This document shows positions 1 through 7,892 of a DNA stretch of 64,000 nucleotides, in pieces. The notes under the pieces are model-generated. The model had not been told where the DNA came from. It was given only the letters and a program-made list of their open reading frames with translations, and searched no databases. A program made the translations under genes and the position numbers. Positions within the stretch are counted from its first letter, which is position 1. Each line of letters opens with the position of its first letter. Location: NCBI GenBank assembly GCA_965227215.1, contig OZ245729.1:2914001-2978000 (forward strand). The letters run 5' to 3'. The DNA is from Gracilimonas sp965227215. Lineage in GTDB: Bacteria; Bacteroidota; Rhodothermia; Balneolales; Balneolaceae.

Positions 1-1037
1 AATTTCCATAAGGAAGGAAGGGTGTATTTTTCATGCCACTCGGCCCGGCGCTGAGCACTCAAATCACGATTAGCTTCGTAAATAGTGAAGGTCGGGTTTA
101 GAGTAAAATCGAGCTCAATCATTTCGTCCATCACCGATTCCCAGGTTTCTGAACCGGGAGCTGCAGCTTGTTTCCACAGGTTTCCGGCTTCCTCGAATCG
201 ATGCTGTTCGTTGTTGTAGTTGTAATCCAGCGGGTAATCCTGAATAATTCGATCCTCAAACATTGATTCCGGCAGTCCATACCAGTGGGTCATTGAGGTT
301 AGTCCGAGTTGTGCCGACTTAAGCGCGTCATTGTAAACTACCCGGGTCTGAGCGTGGTGGGTCATGGTACCCAGTCCCAGCTTGTTTGCCTCATCAATAG
401 CAGCGGCATATACTTTTGGGGAGGCACCAAAAAACTTGATTCCATCAGCACCTTCTTTATGAATCATTTGCACCCATTTACGTGCTTGTGCGGCAGAAGT
501 GATCGGGCCTTCATGCCCCATACCGAATCCAATCCATGCTGAAATTCTGGGAGCTGTGATTTCATTATTCTCACTTCTTTCTTTATGGCGAAGTGTCCAG
601 TCCATTCCGTTAAAAGAACCCGGCTCTCTTATGGAAGTAATGCCGTGGGCCAGCCAAAGCTTATACACGTATTCCGGAGTGGTGCCTTGCGCTCCACCAC
701 CTGTGTGTGCATGCATATCAAAAAAGCCTGGGAGCATATACATGCCTTCCGCTTCGATCACTTTGGTATTTTCATCGGCTTTGGGTCGTCGGTTTTCATT
801 AATAGGTAAATTTGGATAACCCACGGTTTGGATTGAAGCTATTCGGTTTCCTTCAACTACGATATCTACAGGGCCGGTAGCCGGGGAACCGGTGCCATCA
901 ATCAGGGTCACCCCACGGATAATCAATCGTTCGTATGGGCCTTCACCTTCCGAGCGGTCAGGAGCATCCGCCATTTGAGCCGATACAGTCAATGAAAAGG
1001 AGGTAATTATTAAGAAAAGTGATGATAAAAATTTCAT
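1..1037 (-). CDS. Amidohydrolase family protein, exported (3' end outside window)
   Basis: Reading leftwards from the ATG at 1037-1035, an open frame of about 345 codons runs off the left edge, so the C-terminus is missing. The first 20 or so residues form a signal peptide ending VSAQ, which suggests a periplasmic enzyme. An imidazolonepropionase/dihydroorotase-like fold is indicated by a small N-terminal strand domain (DGTG, VVEGNRI), the metal motif H-A-H in LPGFFDMHAHTGG at about residues 107-109, a candidate carboxylated lysine in GADGIKFFG, and later histidines in MTHHAQT and SMTHWYG. These are the expected metal ligands of a binuclear amidohydrolase (family knowledge). The substrate cannot be told; cyclic amides, dipeptides and prolidase-like substrates all occur in this group. 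It is upstream of nothing else on its strand in the window. Confidence 0.85.
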   Translation of the reverse strand, partial: MKFLSSLFLIITSFSLTVSAQMADAPDRSEGEGPYERLIIRGVTLIDGTGSPATGPVDIVVEGNRIASIQTVGYPNLPINENRRPKADENTKVIEAEGMYMLPGFFDMHAHTGGGAQGTTPEYVYKLWLAHGITSIREPGSFNGMDWTLRHKERSENNEITAPRISAWIGFGMGHEGPITSAAQARKWVQMIHKEGADGIKFFGASPKVYAAAIDEANKLGLGTMTHHAQTRVVYNDALKSAQLGLTSMTHWYGLPESMFEDRIIQDYPLDYNYNNEQHRFEEAGNLWKQAAAPGSETWESVMDEMIELDFTLNPTFTIYEANRDLSAQRRAEWHEKYTLPSLWK

Positions 1038-1108
1038 AGTGTGAAAGAATGATTGAAAGAATTGGAAGGAATGTAACAGTTAGCAGGCTATTTCACCGTA
1101 AAAAATAG

Positions 1109-1567
1109 TTATAGAAGAAGTGCCCCTTCATGTTTAAGAAGCCATTCCTTTCGCTCGGCTCCTCCGGCATAACCTGTGAGCTTATTATCGGCTCCGACTA
1201 CACGGTGACAAGGGACTACAATGGCTATCGGGTTTTTTCCATTTGCTTTGCCTACCGCCTGGGAAGCTTTTTCATCTCCAATTTTTTTTGCAATGGCTCC
1301 GTAAGATGTGGTTGTACCCTGAGGGATTTCCAACAACTGTTTCCAAACCTTTTGCTCGAACCCGGTACCCTGTGGAAGCAGCTCTAATTGGAATGAAGAC
1401 CGATGGCCTTCAAAATATTCACAGAGTTGGGTTTTGGCTGATTCGGTATGGACATCAGGATCTTCAGGTCCGTCAAAATCCATGAACTTGATTTCGGTGA
1501 TTCCATCTCCATTCGAGAGGATGCGAAGAATACCAATGGGGGATTCCAAAAAGCTAACGTAGGTCAC
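1109..1567 (-). CDS. ogt: Methylated-DNA--[protein]-cysteine S-methyltransferase
   Basis: A 152-residue suicide DNA repair protein that moves the methyl group from O6-methylguanine or O4-methylthymine to its own cysteine. The acceptor motif PCHRV is at residues 119-123, with Cys120 as acceptor. It is preceded by the winged-helix DNA-binding part (IPQGTTTSYGAIAKKIG, residues 81-97) and followed by the usual GYAGG..RKEWLLKHEG tail. The N-terminal part is short, as in stand-alone Ogt proteins; there is no Ada-type regulatory domain. It is a single gene in the same direction as the exported amidohydrolase, about 70 bp upstream of that gene's start. Confidence 0.95.
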   Translation of the reverse strand: MTYVSFLESPIGILRILSNGDGITEIKFMDFDGPEDPDVHTESAKTQLCEYFEGHRSSFQLELLPQGTGFEQKVWKQLLEIPQGTTTSYGAIAKKIGDEKASQAVGKANGKNPIAIVVPCHRVVGADNKLTGYAGGAERKEWLLKHEGALLL

Positions 1568-1878
1568 AGGCTAAATTTATGAATGATTATTCGATGGAGA
1601 ATATACACTCACAAAGATTTATCAAAATCTTAAAATAAATTTATCAGAATGATTAATTGTCACCTTATAAAATGCTGAAAAGCAGGAAGTTATCCGGCGT
1701 GAAAATTTTTTTCAAAAAAAGTGTAACAAAAGCTGCCACTGTTACTCTTGTAATCAGCTTAGAGGTGAGATTAATGTTTATACCCTAACAGTTAGTCGAT
1801 TTTTACTCCTTAAAGCTGAAACCTAAAGCTAAGGCCCTGGAATTGAACCTTCCAGGGCTTTTTTATTTTCAGGATAGT
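1568..1878. other. Intergenic region with possible 38-residue plus-strand ORF
   Basis: This is a 311-bp gap between two minus-strand genes. On the plus strand there is a small ORF from ATG 1672 to TAA 1788 (38 residues, basic N-terminal half, hydrophobic TVTLVISLEV segment), followed 45 bp later by a strong plus-strand terminator. No clear Shine-Dalgarno precedes it. A terminator on the strand that lacks a known gene implies a plus-strand transcript, coding or not. The protein is not recognised. Confidence 0.3.
1834..1866 (+). terminator. Intrinsic terminator on plus strand
   Basis: Perfect 8-bp stem GCCCTGGA (1834-1841) and TCCAGGGC (1851-1858) with a 9-nt loop, followed by TTTTTTATTTT. The U-tract is only on the plus-strand side, so it ends a plus-strand transcript although both flanking genes are on the minus strand. 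Confidence 0.8.
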
Positions 1879-4167
1879 CTAAAAGTAAATTCGGTAGAGC
1901 AGACTCAGGTTAATACCCGGTTGAGGTCTCAGGTCTTTTATCCGGGAAAGGTGATCATAATACTCGGTGTTCAGCAGGTTGTTCACATTCAGAGAAAAGG
2001 TATGCAGTAGCTTTCCGCCTTCTAACCGGTATTGAGAGAAAGCATCGACCAAAAGATAACTGCCGGTTGGGGTTTCAAACTCCCCGGTACGTGTTTGTTC
2101 ATCTGAAAATCGAACTCTGCTTCCGATTTCAAACCCATCTTTAGCGTACTTTAGGGATGATTTAACTTTGAATGGTGGTATTTGAGGAAGCGGGCGTGTG
2201 TCTCCATTGAAACCCGAAGTGGCTTGTTCCTGCTTTGAAACATTACGCTCGGCAAGGGTATAGCTTAGTGATGCATCAAACACGAAATTTTTCAGAAACT
2301 GTATTTCTCCGGAAAACTCAGCTCCATATAGAATGGCCTCAGTTCCTACGAACTGGTAATCCTGTAATGTAGGGCGCTGGACATTTTGCCTACCCGTGTT
2401 ACGTGCATAAAGATAATTGCTGAAGTCGTTATGAAATACTGTGATATCCGCATTTAATATTTTTCGGTTAAACCTTAAGAAAATTTCTTTTCCTAAAGCA
2501 CGCTCCGGTTTGAGGTCAGGGTTGCCTATTTCGAATGAATACGAGGCAAGATGAGGCCCTTCAGAGTAAAGCTCTTCCAGTGAAGGCGCCCTAAATGAAT
2601 GTATGAAAGTACCACCCACAGAGAATCCGCCACCAATCTGGTAGATTGCTGCAAACGAGGAGGCAAGGGCAGTAAAAGTCCGGTTTTTATATGAAGTAGA
2701 ATCGATAGAACCATTCCTTGCCCCAATCGGATAAAACAATCCACTTTCGTTAGTTGTATTCTTAACAAAATCGAAACGTAGCCCGGCCTCCAAATGAAGT
2801 GCATCAAAATCAGCTTCTTCAACCAAGTAAGCGCCCGCTTTAAAACTTTGGGATGGAGGAGTTCCGGTCCCATTCACCATATAGTCTTCAAATTCTGCAG
2901 TTAAACCCGCCGAGCCTTTAGAAAATATGCCAAATTCCCGGTGCTTGGTTTTCACATTAAAATTTGTGGTGAGCAGGTCAAATTCTGTACCTATTACAGG
3001 TTCGCCTTGTGCATTCTTGCCCTCTATTTCTTTATGATTGTAATCTTTGAAGGATAATTCTGTTTCAATCACCTTAAAGAGATCATGATTCAATATGATT
3101 TCAGATTTTGCATCATATTGCAATTTCTGCATTTCTATATCTACCCCGTTTGGATGACCATTGGGATCCGGTGGTATCCCATAATTGCTGAGGTAGAGCG
3201 TCCCGGAAGCCCCTATGTAACCCCAAGGCTGTATAAAACTAAGTCCGACACCATCATTAGTAGTTCGGAAAAAAGTATTGTTGATGGAGCCAAGTGGAGT
3301 GCGGGAATTACCGGCAAATCGTAAGCTTAAATCGGCTTGTACAGCAAAATTCTTATAGGGTGTCTGAATACTGAGGGCTCCTGCACCACTTCTGTTCACT
3401 GTTTCTCCGCTTAGGGAAAGCGAGCCATTAAATCTGGAAGGAAGTGTGGTGGCTATCTGGTTTTTAACAATATTTATCACACCTCCTATAGCATTAGATC
3501 CATAAGCCAATGCAGCAGGACCTCTGGCAATTTCGATTTCATCCGCTGAAGACGGGTCAGTAGTAACAGCATGATCAGATGATTGAGCCGAAATATCTCC
3601 TGTACTCATTCCGTCCTGAAGGATAACTACCCGTTCATCACCAAGACCTCGTATTACCGGACGCCCCGGAGCTGAGCCATTAGTGCGTTGGTCAAACCCG
3701 GGTAAATTAGAAAGAGTTTGAGATAGAGTGGAGCCTAAATTTCTTCTGAGCTCACTGCCAAATACGTTTTTTGAAGCGTGTTCCAAACCTGCCCCATCAA
3801 GCTGATTTTTTTCTCCTACAACCTCAATAGATTGAGTACTAAGAACTGTTGCGTTTAATTTGATTTCAAGGTTCAGTGAAGCATCTTTCAGGGTAACTGA
3901 TCGGGACTGAGTTCTGAAACCAATTCGGTGTATGGTTAGTGAATAAGTACCTGCCGGTACATTTTCTATTTCAAATGTTCCGTTAACGTCAGTAGTAGCA
4001 GTACGGTTTAATTCTTCAATATGAAGGTAAGCAAACGGGACTCCCCTCGAAGTTTCTGCGTCAACTACTTCTCCTTTAATTGTGAAGCTATTACTCTGGC
4101 CAACAGCTTGCATAGCGCAAACTGTTGACACCAGTAGTAATAACAAAAAGCTACTTAACTCTTTCAC
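1879..4167 (-). CDS. TonB-dependent outer-membrane receptor, ZnuD-like
   Basis: 762 residues with a signal peptide (residues 1-23, ending AVGQ), then a carboxypeptidase-regulatory-like beta domain (about 28-110), a TonB plug (about 130-240, with VIRGLGDERVVILQDG and ARGPAALAYGSNAIGGVINI) and a long beta-barrel ending in a terminal aromatic residue (LLYRIYF). The barrel resembles zinc receptors of the ZnuD type (my recollection of the family): a YGIP...HP...VDIEMQKLQYDAKSE segment and a YYDHLSRIKDL stretch near the end. Import of zinc or another metal is therefore inferred, not shown. The start codon is GTG, directly abutting the TAA of the upstream lipoprotein gene, so translation is probably coupled. 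It is the last gene of a three-gene operon. Confidence 0.85.
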   Translation of the reverse strand: MKELSSFLLLLLVSTVCAMQAVGQSNSFTIKGEVVDAETSRGVPFAYLHIEELNRTATTDVNGTFEIENVPAGTYSLTIHRIGFRTQSRSVTLKDASLNLEIKLNATVLSTQSIEVVGEKNQLDGAGLEHASKNVFGSELRRNLGSTLSQTLSNLPGFDQRTNGSAPGRPVIRGLGDERVVILQDGMSTGDISAQSSDHAVTTDPSSADEIEIARGPAALAYGSNAIGGVINIVKNQIATTLPSRFNGSLSLSGETVNRSGAGALSIQTPYKNFAVQADLSLRFAGNSRTPLGSINNTFFRTTNDGVGLSFIQPWGYIGASGTLYLSNYGIPPDPNGHPNGVDIEMQKLQYDAKSEIILNHDLFKVIETELSFKDYNHKEIEGKNAQGEPVIGTEFDLLTTNFNVKTKHREFGIFSKGSAGLTAEFEDYMVNGTGTPPSQSFKAGAYLVEEADFDALHLEAGLRFDFVKNTTNESGLFYPIGARNGSIDSTSYKNRTFTALASSFAAIYQIGGGFSVGGTFIHSFRAPSLEELYSEGPHLASYSFEIGNPDLKPERALGKEIFLRFNRKILNADITVFHNDFSNYLYARNTGRQNVQRPTLQDYQFVGTEAILYGAEFSGEIQFLKNFVFDASLSYTLAERNVSKQEQATSGFNGDTRPLPQIPPFKVKSSLKYAKDGFEIGSRVRFSDEQTRTGEFETPTGSYLLVDAFSQYRLEGGKLLHTFSLNVNNLLNTEYYDHLSRIKDLRPQPGINLSLLYRIYF

Positions 4168-4641
4168 TTAATTGGAAGCTGTAACTGTTACAGGAACAGT
4201 AGCAGGGCCAAATTCTTCAGCTCCCACATGCAAAAGAGAAAAATTAAAAGAAGCTTCCCCTTCACTTATACCATTTAAGGTAAAAAGGAAAGGCTGGTTT
4301 GAAGCATCTTCTTGCGAGATAGAAATTTCGCCGGAACCATTTATGGCTTCAAAACTCATGCTATGTTCATCTTTCTCAGGTGTGAAGACTTCGTCATCTT
4401 CATCAATAAAAGCAATTCTAAGATCAGTTGACGCAGAAGCTTCTACTGTTATTTCACCTGACATCGAACCTGATGAATTTTGAGAAACCAGAAGTGTATT
4501 ACCCTGATAGATGGCAAACCCTACTGGTTCTTGTTCATGGTCATCCGAAGAAGTAGAATTAGAGCAAGCAGTTAAAATTCCTGCGAAAATGAATAGTGTA
4601 AATACAGCCTTAGCCGCTGACAAAAAAGTTATTTTTTTCAT
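4168..4641 (-). CDS. Putative lipoprotein of a metal-receptor operon
   Basis: 157 residues. The N-terminus is a lipoprotein signal with lipobox LTAC (Cys26), followed by a Ser/Asp-rich linker (SNSTSSDDHEQEP) and then a beta-rich region of repeated short strands (GEITVEASASTDLRIAF, GSGEISISQ, GPATVPVTVTA) that looks immunoglobulin-like. No catalytic motif is visible. It sits between a Cys/His-rich small membrane protein and the ZnuD-like receptor; its stop codon touches the receptor start. I infer an outer-membrane lipoprotein that helps the receptor capture its substrate. The short His/Asp/Glu patch just after the lipid anchor could bind metal weakly. Confidence 0.65.
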   Translation of the reverse strand: MKKITFLSAAKAVFTLFIFAGILTACSNSTSSDDHEQEPVGFAIYQGNTLLVSQNSSGSMSGEITVEASASTDLRIAFIDEDDEVFTPEKDEHSMSFEAINGSGEISISQEDASNQPFLFTLNGISEGEASFNFSLLHVGAEEFGPATVPVTVTASN

Positions 4642-4712
4642 GGATATAATGATTTAAATAAGTTGAGAAATAAAATGACCGACCATAATGAGGCCGGGTT
4701 TAGTGGGCTTAC

Positions 4713-5021
4713 TTAAATCAAAGCGGGTGGGGAGCGACCCAGAAGTGGTATGAATGGTTCATTGGAAAAGTAGAAATCCGGTGCTGAAATCAGCATTTCC
4801 CGATATTCTAAAATATGAATAAATGAATCGGGCCTTAAATCGGGAGTATAAGAAGTGATTGTGCAGACCGGGCATACAGGGTCAGATTCGGTATAATGTT
4901 GCTCATTGGCATGATGCAAACATTCGAGTCCTTCGCTATGGTAGTGAGCCATAGATGAAAGCAACCCTGCCACTGCGAGCAGCAAAAATGCCACAGATAT
5001 GTAGTTTCTAAATCTGTTCAA
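4713..5021 (-). CDS. Small membrane/exported protein with HYH and CPVC motifs
   Basis: 102 residues from a TTG start. Residues 9-24 are a hydrophobic segment (signal anchor or signal peptide). The next part is rich in possible metal ligands: H26, H28, C34, H36, H37, H42, and a CPVC pair at 50-53. The rest has no known motif. Similar short proteins with a hydrophobic N-terminus and a CxxC often lead TonB-receptor operons for metals (inference from context). It is the first gene of the operon with the lipoprotein and ZnuD-like receptor and is transcribed away from the inverted repeat at 5034-5063. Confidence 0.6.
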   Translation of the reverse strand: MNRFRNYISVAFLLLAVAGLLSSMAHYHSEGLECLHHANEQHYTESDPVCPVCTITSYTPDLRPDSFIHILEYREMLISAPDFYFSNEPFIPLLGRSPPALI

Positions 5022-5033
5022 TGCGTTAGTACG

Positions 5034-5063
5034 TATTATACCGTAAGAATTTGGTGTATAATA
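5034..5063. promoter_or_regulatory. Inverted repeat in divergent promoter region
   Basis: TATTATAC (5034-5041) and GTATAATA (5056-5063) are perfect inverted copies 14 bp apart. The left arm extends to the 9-bp near-palindrome GTATTATAC. It lies between the minus-strand metal-receptor operon and the plus-strand membrane protein/reductase genes, where a dimeric repressor could control both. AT-rich palindromes of this sort resemble Fur/Zur-family operators, but no family can be assigned from one site. Confidence 0.4.
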
Positions 5064-5131
5064 TCATCAAAAAAAGGCTTATTAAACTATGTTCGTTCAA
5101 AAATATTACACAATTTAAAACTTGCTTGTCT

Positions 5132-5500
5132 ATGGCGGAATTTCTTGAAATCGTAAAGAATTGGTTTTTAAGCCTTGGTGAGAACTATGGGGTAAACCCG
5201 ATTATTTTCGGAAGTATATATGTGGGGGCGATCCCTTTTTTTACACTGAGTGTTGGCTGGTTGGTAAAGAATTACCGGCAGAAAAAGTCGATCGTGCTAC
5301 CGGCACTGAGCGCCACATTCTTTTTCATATCTGCTTATCTGTATCTCATCATAGCAGGTGAAAATGTACCCTGGTGGGTGTATGGTGTTGTAGTATTAAT
5401 GATTGGTTATGGGGCATGGTCAACTTATAGAAAAGTGAAAAACAGAATAGAAGATATTCAGCCGGGACTGGAAGAAGGACCGGGAGAACCCCTGAAATGA
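5132..5500 (+). CDS. Small integral membrane protein, about three TM helices
   Basis: I place the start at ATG 5132 (MAEFLEIVKNW), giving 122 residues. An upstream in-frame ATG at 5051 would add 27 residues and would put the divergent-promoter repeat inside the gene. Hydrophobic segments lie at about residues 22-43, 55-72 and 79-95, with a charged cytoplasmic tail (RKVKNRIEDIQPG). No domain is recognised. It is 53 bp upstream of the flavoprotein disulfide reductase and probably co-transcribed with it. A role in the same redox or membrane process is inference only. Confidence 0.65.
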   Translation: MAEFLEIVKNWFLSLGENYGVNPIIFGSIYVGAIPFFTLSVGWLVKNYRQKKSIVLPALSATFFFISAYLYLIIAGENVPWWVYGVVVLMIGYGAWSTYRKVKNRIEDIQPGLEEGPGEPLK

Positions 5501-5553
5501 AGTAAGCATAGATATGGTTAGATCATCTTTATCTAAAAAGGAGACATTAGTTT

Positions 5554-7038
5554 ATGGCTGCATATGATTTTGATATGATTGTAATTGGCGGAGGGGCCGC
5601 GGGCTTAACGGCTTCGGGGATAGCGGCGAACTTCGGGGCAAAAACCATGATGGTTGAAGCTGACCGGCTGGGCGGCGATTGTACCTGGACAGGGTGTATT
5701 CCTTCCAAAGCCCTGCTTAAAGCCGGAAAGGTGGCCCGGCAAATAAAGGATGCAGGTAAGTACGGATTAATTGACGGTGAACCGAACATCGATTTTAAAA
5801 AAGTGATGCAACATGTGGATGATGTTCGCAAAGAAGTATATCACGATGCGGACCGGCCGGAGATTTTTGAAGATATGGGTATTGAAGTGGTTCAGGGACG
5901 GGCTTCTTTTAAAGATGCTCACACCATCGAAATTGAATTTAAGGATGGAAGAACAAGAGCGGTATCATCCAAATATTTTATCATCGCTACGGGTGCAAAA
6001 GCATTTGTGCCACCTATTGAAGGAATCGAAGAGGTAGAGTACCTGACAAACGAGAGCCTTTTTGAGATCGAAGATTTACCTGAAGAGTTACTGATTATAG
6101 GAGGAGGGCCCATTGGTACGGAAATGTCACAGGCTTTTGTAAACCTGGGATCAAAAGTTACCGTAATCGATATGGCGGACCGGATTTTAGCGAATGATGA
6201 TCCTGAGTTGGTTGAAATTCTGCATGATGAGTTGAAGAAGCAGGGCGTGAATTACCAACTCAATGCCTCAGTAAAAAAAGTAATACAGTCCGGAAATCGT
6301 ATTAAAGTACACGTTGAAATTGACGGAGAGGAAAAAGTAACAGAGGGCGATGCTCTTTTAATGGCAACAGGAAGAAGAGCTAACACTGCCTCGCTCAATT
6401 TGGAAGCGGCCGGGGTAAAAACAGAAAGAGGTAATATTGTGGTAGATGAATCCTCCAGAACCAACCAGTCTCATATTTATGCTGCCGGTGATGTTACGGG
6501 AAGATACCAGTTCACACACATGAGCGATCATATGGCAAAGATTGCAGCCACCAAAGCCCTGCTAAAAGTAGTACCCATGAAAATTGAGAAGGATATGGTG
6601 TCTTGGGTGACCTTTACTGATCCGGAATTGGCCCATGTTGGGAAAACTGAAACACAGCTGAAGGAGGACGGGGAAAAATATGAAGTATATCGTTTTCCTT
6701 ATTCTAAAATTGACCGGGCCGTTGCCGAAGGAGATGAAATTGGTCTGGTCAAAATCTTTGCAAAGAAACTATCAGGTAAGATTCTGGGTGCAACCGTAGT
6801 AGGTGCTCATGCCGGGGAATTCATATCCGAGTATGCGGTTGCTATAAAAAACGGGGTCTCTATGAGGGGAATTGCAGATACGATTCATCCCTATCCCAGT
6901 TGGGGACTTGGAGCCCGCCGGGCGGCCGATCAATGGTATATCAAGAATCAAAGCGAGTGGTCGGTGAAGCTTATTAAGACCATTTTTGGGTACCGGGGTG
7001 ATGTTCCGGATTATAGCGACCCTGATCGTGTAGTTTAG
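5554..7038 (+). CDS. FAD/NAD(P)-dependent pyridine nucleotide-disulfide oxidoreductase (MerA/Lpd-like)
   Basis: 494 residues. The FAD-binding GGGAAG motif is at 12-17, the redox-active disulfide CTWTGC at C43 and C48, the NAD(P) Rossmann motif GGGPIGTE in the middle, a second FAD motif (IYAAGDVTG), and the dimerisation domain at the C-terminus. The usual HxHPT active-site segment reads DTIHPYPSWGLGARRAAD, typical of the group often labelled mercuric reductase that lacks the N-terminal metal domain and the vicinal C-terminal cysteines of true MerA. Mercury reduction is therefore doubtful; a general disulfide or quinone reductase is as likely. A diverged second copy of its last 16 codons lies 830 bp downstream, beyond a RAYT/REP module. 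Confidence 0.88.
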   Translation: MAAYDFDMIVIGGGAAGLTASGIAANFGAKTMMVEADRLGGDCTWTGCIPSKALLKAGKVARQIKDAGKYGLIDGEPNIDFKKVMQHVDDVRKEVYHDADRPEIFEDMGIEVVQGRASFKDAHTIEIEFKDGRTRAVSSKYFIIATGAKAFVPPIEGIEEVEYLTNESLFEIEDLPEELLIIGGGPIGTEMSQAFVNLGSKVTVIDMADRILANDDPELVEILHDELKKQGVNYQLNASVKKVIQSGNRIKVHVEIDGEEKVTEGDALLMATGRRANTASLNLEAAGVKTERGNIVVDESSRTNQSHIYAAGDVTGRYQFTHMSDHMAKIAATKALLKVVPMKIEKDMVSWVTFTDPELAHVGKTETQLKEDGEKYEVYRFPYSKIDRAVAEGDEIGLVKIFAKKLSGKILGATVVGAHAGEFISEYAVAIKNGVSMRGIADTIHPYPSWGLGARRAADQWYIKNQSEWSVKLIKTIFGYRGDVPDYSDPDRVV

Positions 7039-7044
7039 CATTTT

Positions 7045-7073
7045 TTCGTTCCGACGCTGAGCGTAAGAACGAG
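7045..7073. repeat. REP palindrome, class A (diverged copy)
   Basis: 29-nt element with outer stem CGTTC/GAACG and inner stem ACGCT/AGCGT. It starts 6 bp after the reductase stop codon and matches the copies at 7780-7808 and 8377-8405 except for a few positions (GACGCTGAGCGTA instead of GACGCAGAGCGTC). Confidence 0.85.
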
Positions 7074-7140
7074 GTCCGAAATTAAAAAAGGCCTGATTCT
7101 TAATCAGCACAAGACTTACACCTGTAACCTTAAAGCAGCC

Positions 7141-7167
7141 TCGCTAAGACGCTCTGCGTCGTAGCGA
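7141..7167. repeat. REP palindrome, class B
   Basis: 27-nt element: outer stem TCGCTA/TAGCGA, inner stem GACGC/GCGTC. Identical to the copy at 8438-8464. Its core GACGCTCTGCGTC is the reverse complement of the class A core. Confidence 0.88.
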
Positions 7168-7236
7168 ATAACGGTAAAGAAAATTATTCTGTAAGGTATA
7201 GACTTCCCATCGCTCTTACTTAGAAAAAAGATTGAA

Positions 7237-7776
7237 ATGGGAAGAAGCAGATATAAAATCTTAAATGAGGGATACCCGTATTTCATTACATCATCGATTG
7301 TTAATGGGTATAACTTATTTAGTGAGAAGCGATATCGCGATCTAATTGTTGATGGGCTAAATTTTATGTCTAAACAGAAGGGTATTAAAATTTATGCTTA
7401 TGTGATTATGTCGAATCATATTCATTTCATTTCGAAAGGAAAGAGTCTTTCTAAGTGTATTGCAGGATTTAAATCATTTACGGCCCGTCAAATTATTGAT
7501 TCCATGATTGAAGAAGGTAATAAGCACGGGTTAAGTAGATTAAAGGAAGCAAGGGTTAACAACAAAACAGACAGGGAACATCAACTTTGGACAGAGGGCT
7601 TTCATCCAAAACTAATATTTTCAGATGAAGTTATGGAACAGAAGTTGAGTTACATTCACTACAATCCCGTTAAGGCAGGTCTGGTTCGTAGGGAATCAGA
7701 TTGGATATATTCTTCGTATGGAGATTATTATGGTGATGCAACGGGATTAGTAAATATCGTGGTATATCAGGGGTAA
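7237..7776 (+). CDS. REP-associated tyrosine transposase (RAYT, IS200-like Y1 family)
   Basis: 179 residues. The HUH motif is H-I-H at 61-63 (VIMSNHIHFI), and the conserved tyrosine region is LSYIHYNPVKAGLV at 137-150, with Tyr139 or Tyr142 as the candidate nucleophile. These are the signatures of single-domain Y1 transposases that act on REP hairpins (family knowledge). The gene is flanked on both sides by REP palindromes: one class A and one class B upstream, one class A 4 bp downstream of the stop. It lies between the reductase gene and an orphan copy of that gene's tail, so the whole module looks inserted. Codon use is more AT-rich than its neighbours, consistent with transfer. Confidence 0.92.
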   Translation: MGRSRYKILNEGYPYFITSSIVNGYNLFSEKRYRDLIVDGLNFMSKQKGIKIYAYVIMSNHIHFISKGKSLSKCIAGFKSFTARQIIDSMIEEGNKHGLSRLKEARVNNKTDREHQLWTEGFHPKLIFSDEVMEQKLSYIHYNPVKAGLVRRESDWIYSSYGDYYGDATGLVNIVVYQG

Positions 7777-7779
7777 CTG

Positions 7780-7808
7780 TTCGTTCCGACGCAGAGCGTC
7801 AGAACGAG
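7780..7808. repeat. REP palindrome, class A
   Basis: TTCGTTCC-GACGCAGAGCGTC-AGAACGAG: core palindrome GACGC/GCGTC with outer stem CGTTC/GAACG. It starts 4 bp after the RAYT stop codon and is directly followed by the duplicated reductase tail. Confidence 0.88.
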
Positions 7809-7817
7809 GGCTGTTCT

Positions 7818-7868
7818 GGATACCGGGGTGAGATTCCGGATTATAGTGATTCTGACCGGGTAGTTTAG
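7818..7868 (+). pseudogene. Orphan duplicate of the reductase C-terminal 16-17 codons
   Basis: Bases 7821-7868 align without gaps to 6991-7038, the last 16 codons of the reductase, with 41 of 48 identical and a constant offset of 830 bp. Translation gives GYRGEIPDYSDSDRVV and a stop, against GYRGDVPDYSDPDRVV in the intact gene. Several of the changes are synonymous or conservative, so the two copies diverged while coding. Homology begins just after the downstream REP unit. It has no start and is not a functional gene. Confidence 0.85.
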
Positions 7869-7892
7869 GTTTCTACATTCAAATGGAGTTGA

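Noticed and set aside
1672..1765. Cobalamin-riboswitch-like words (AGGAAG..CCGGCGTGAAA and GCCACTGT)
   Set aside because: The B12-box and the paired stems could not be found, and no plus-strand B12 gene follows. The resemblance is too partial to call.
5554..7038. Calling the reductase a mercuric reductase
   Set aside because: No N-terminal heavy-metal domain, no vicinal C-terminal cysteines, and no mer genes nearby.
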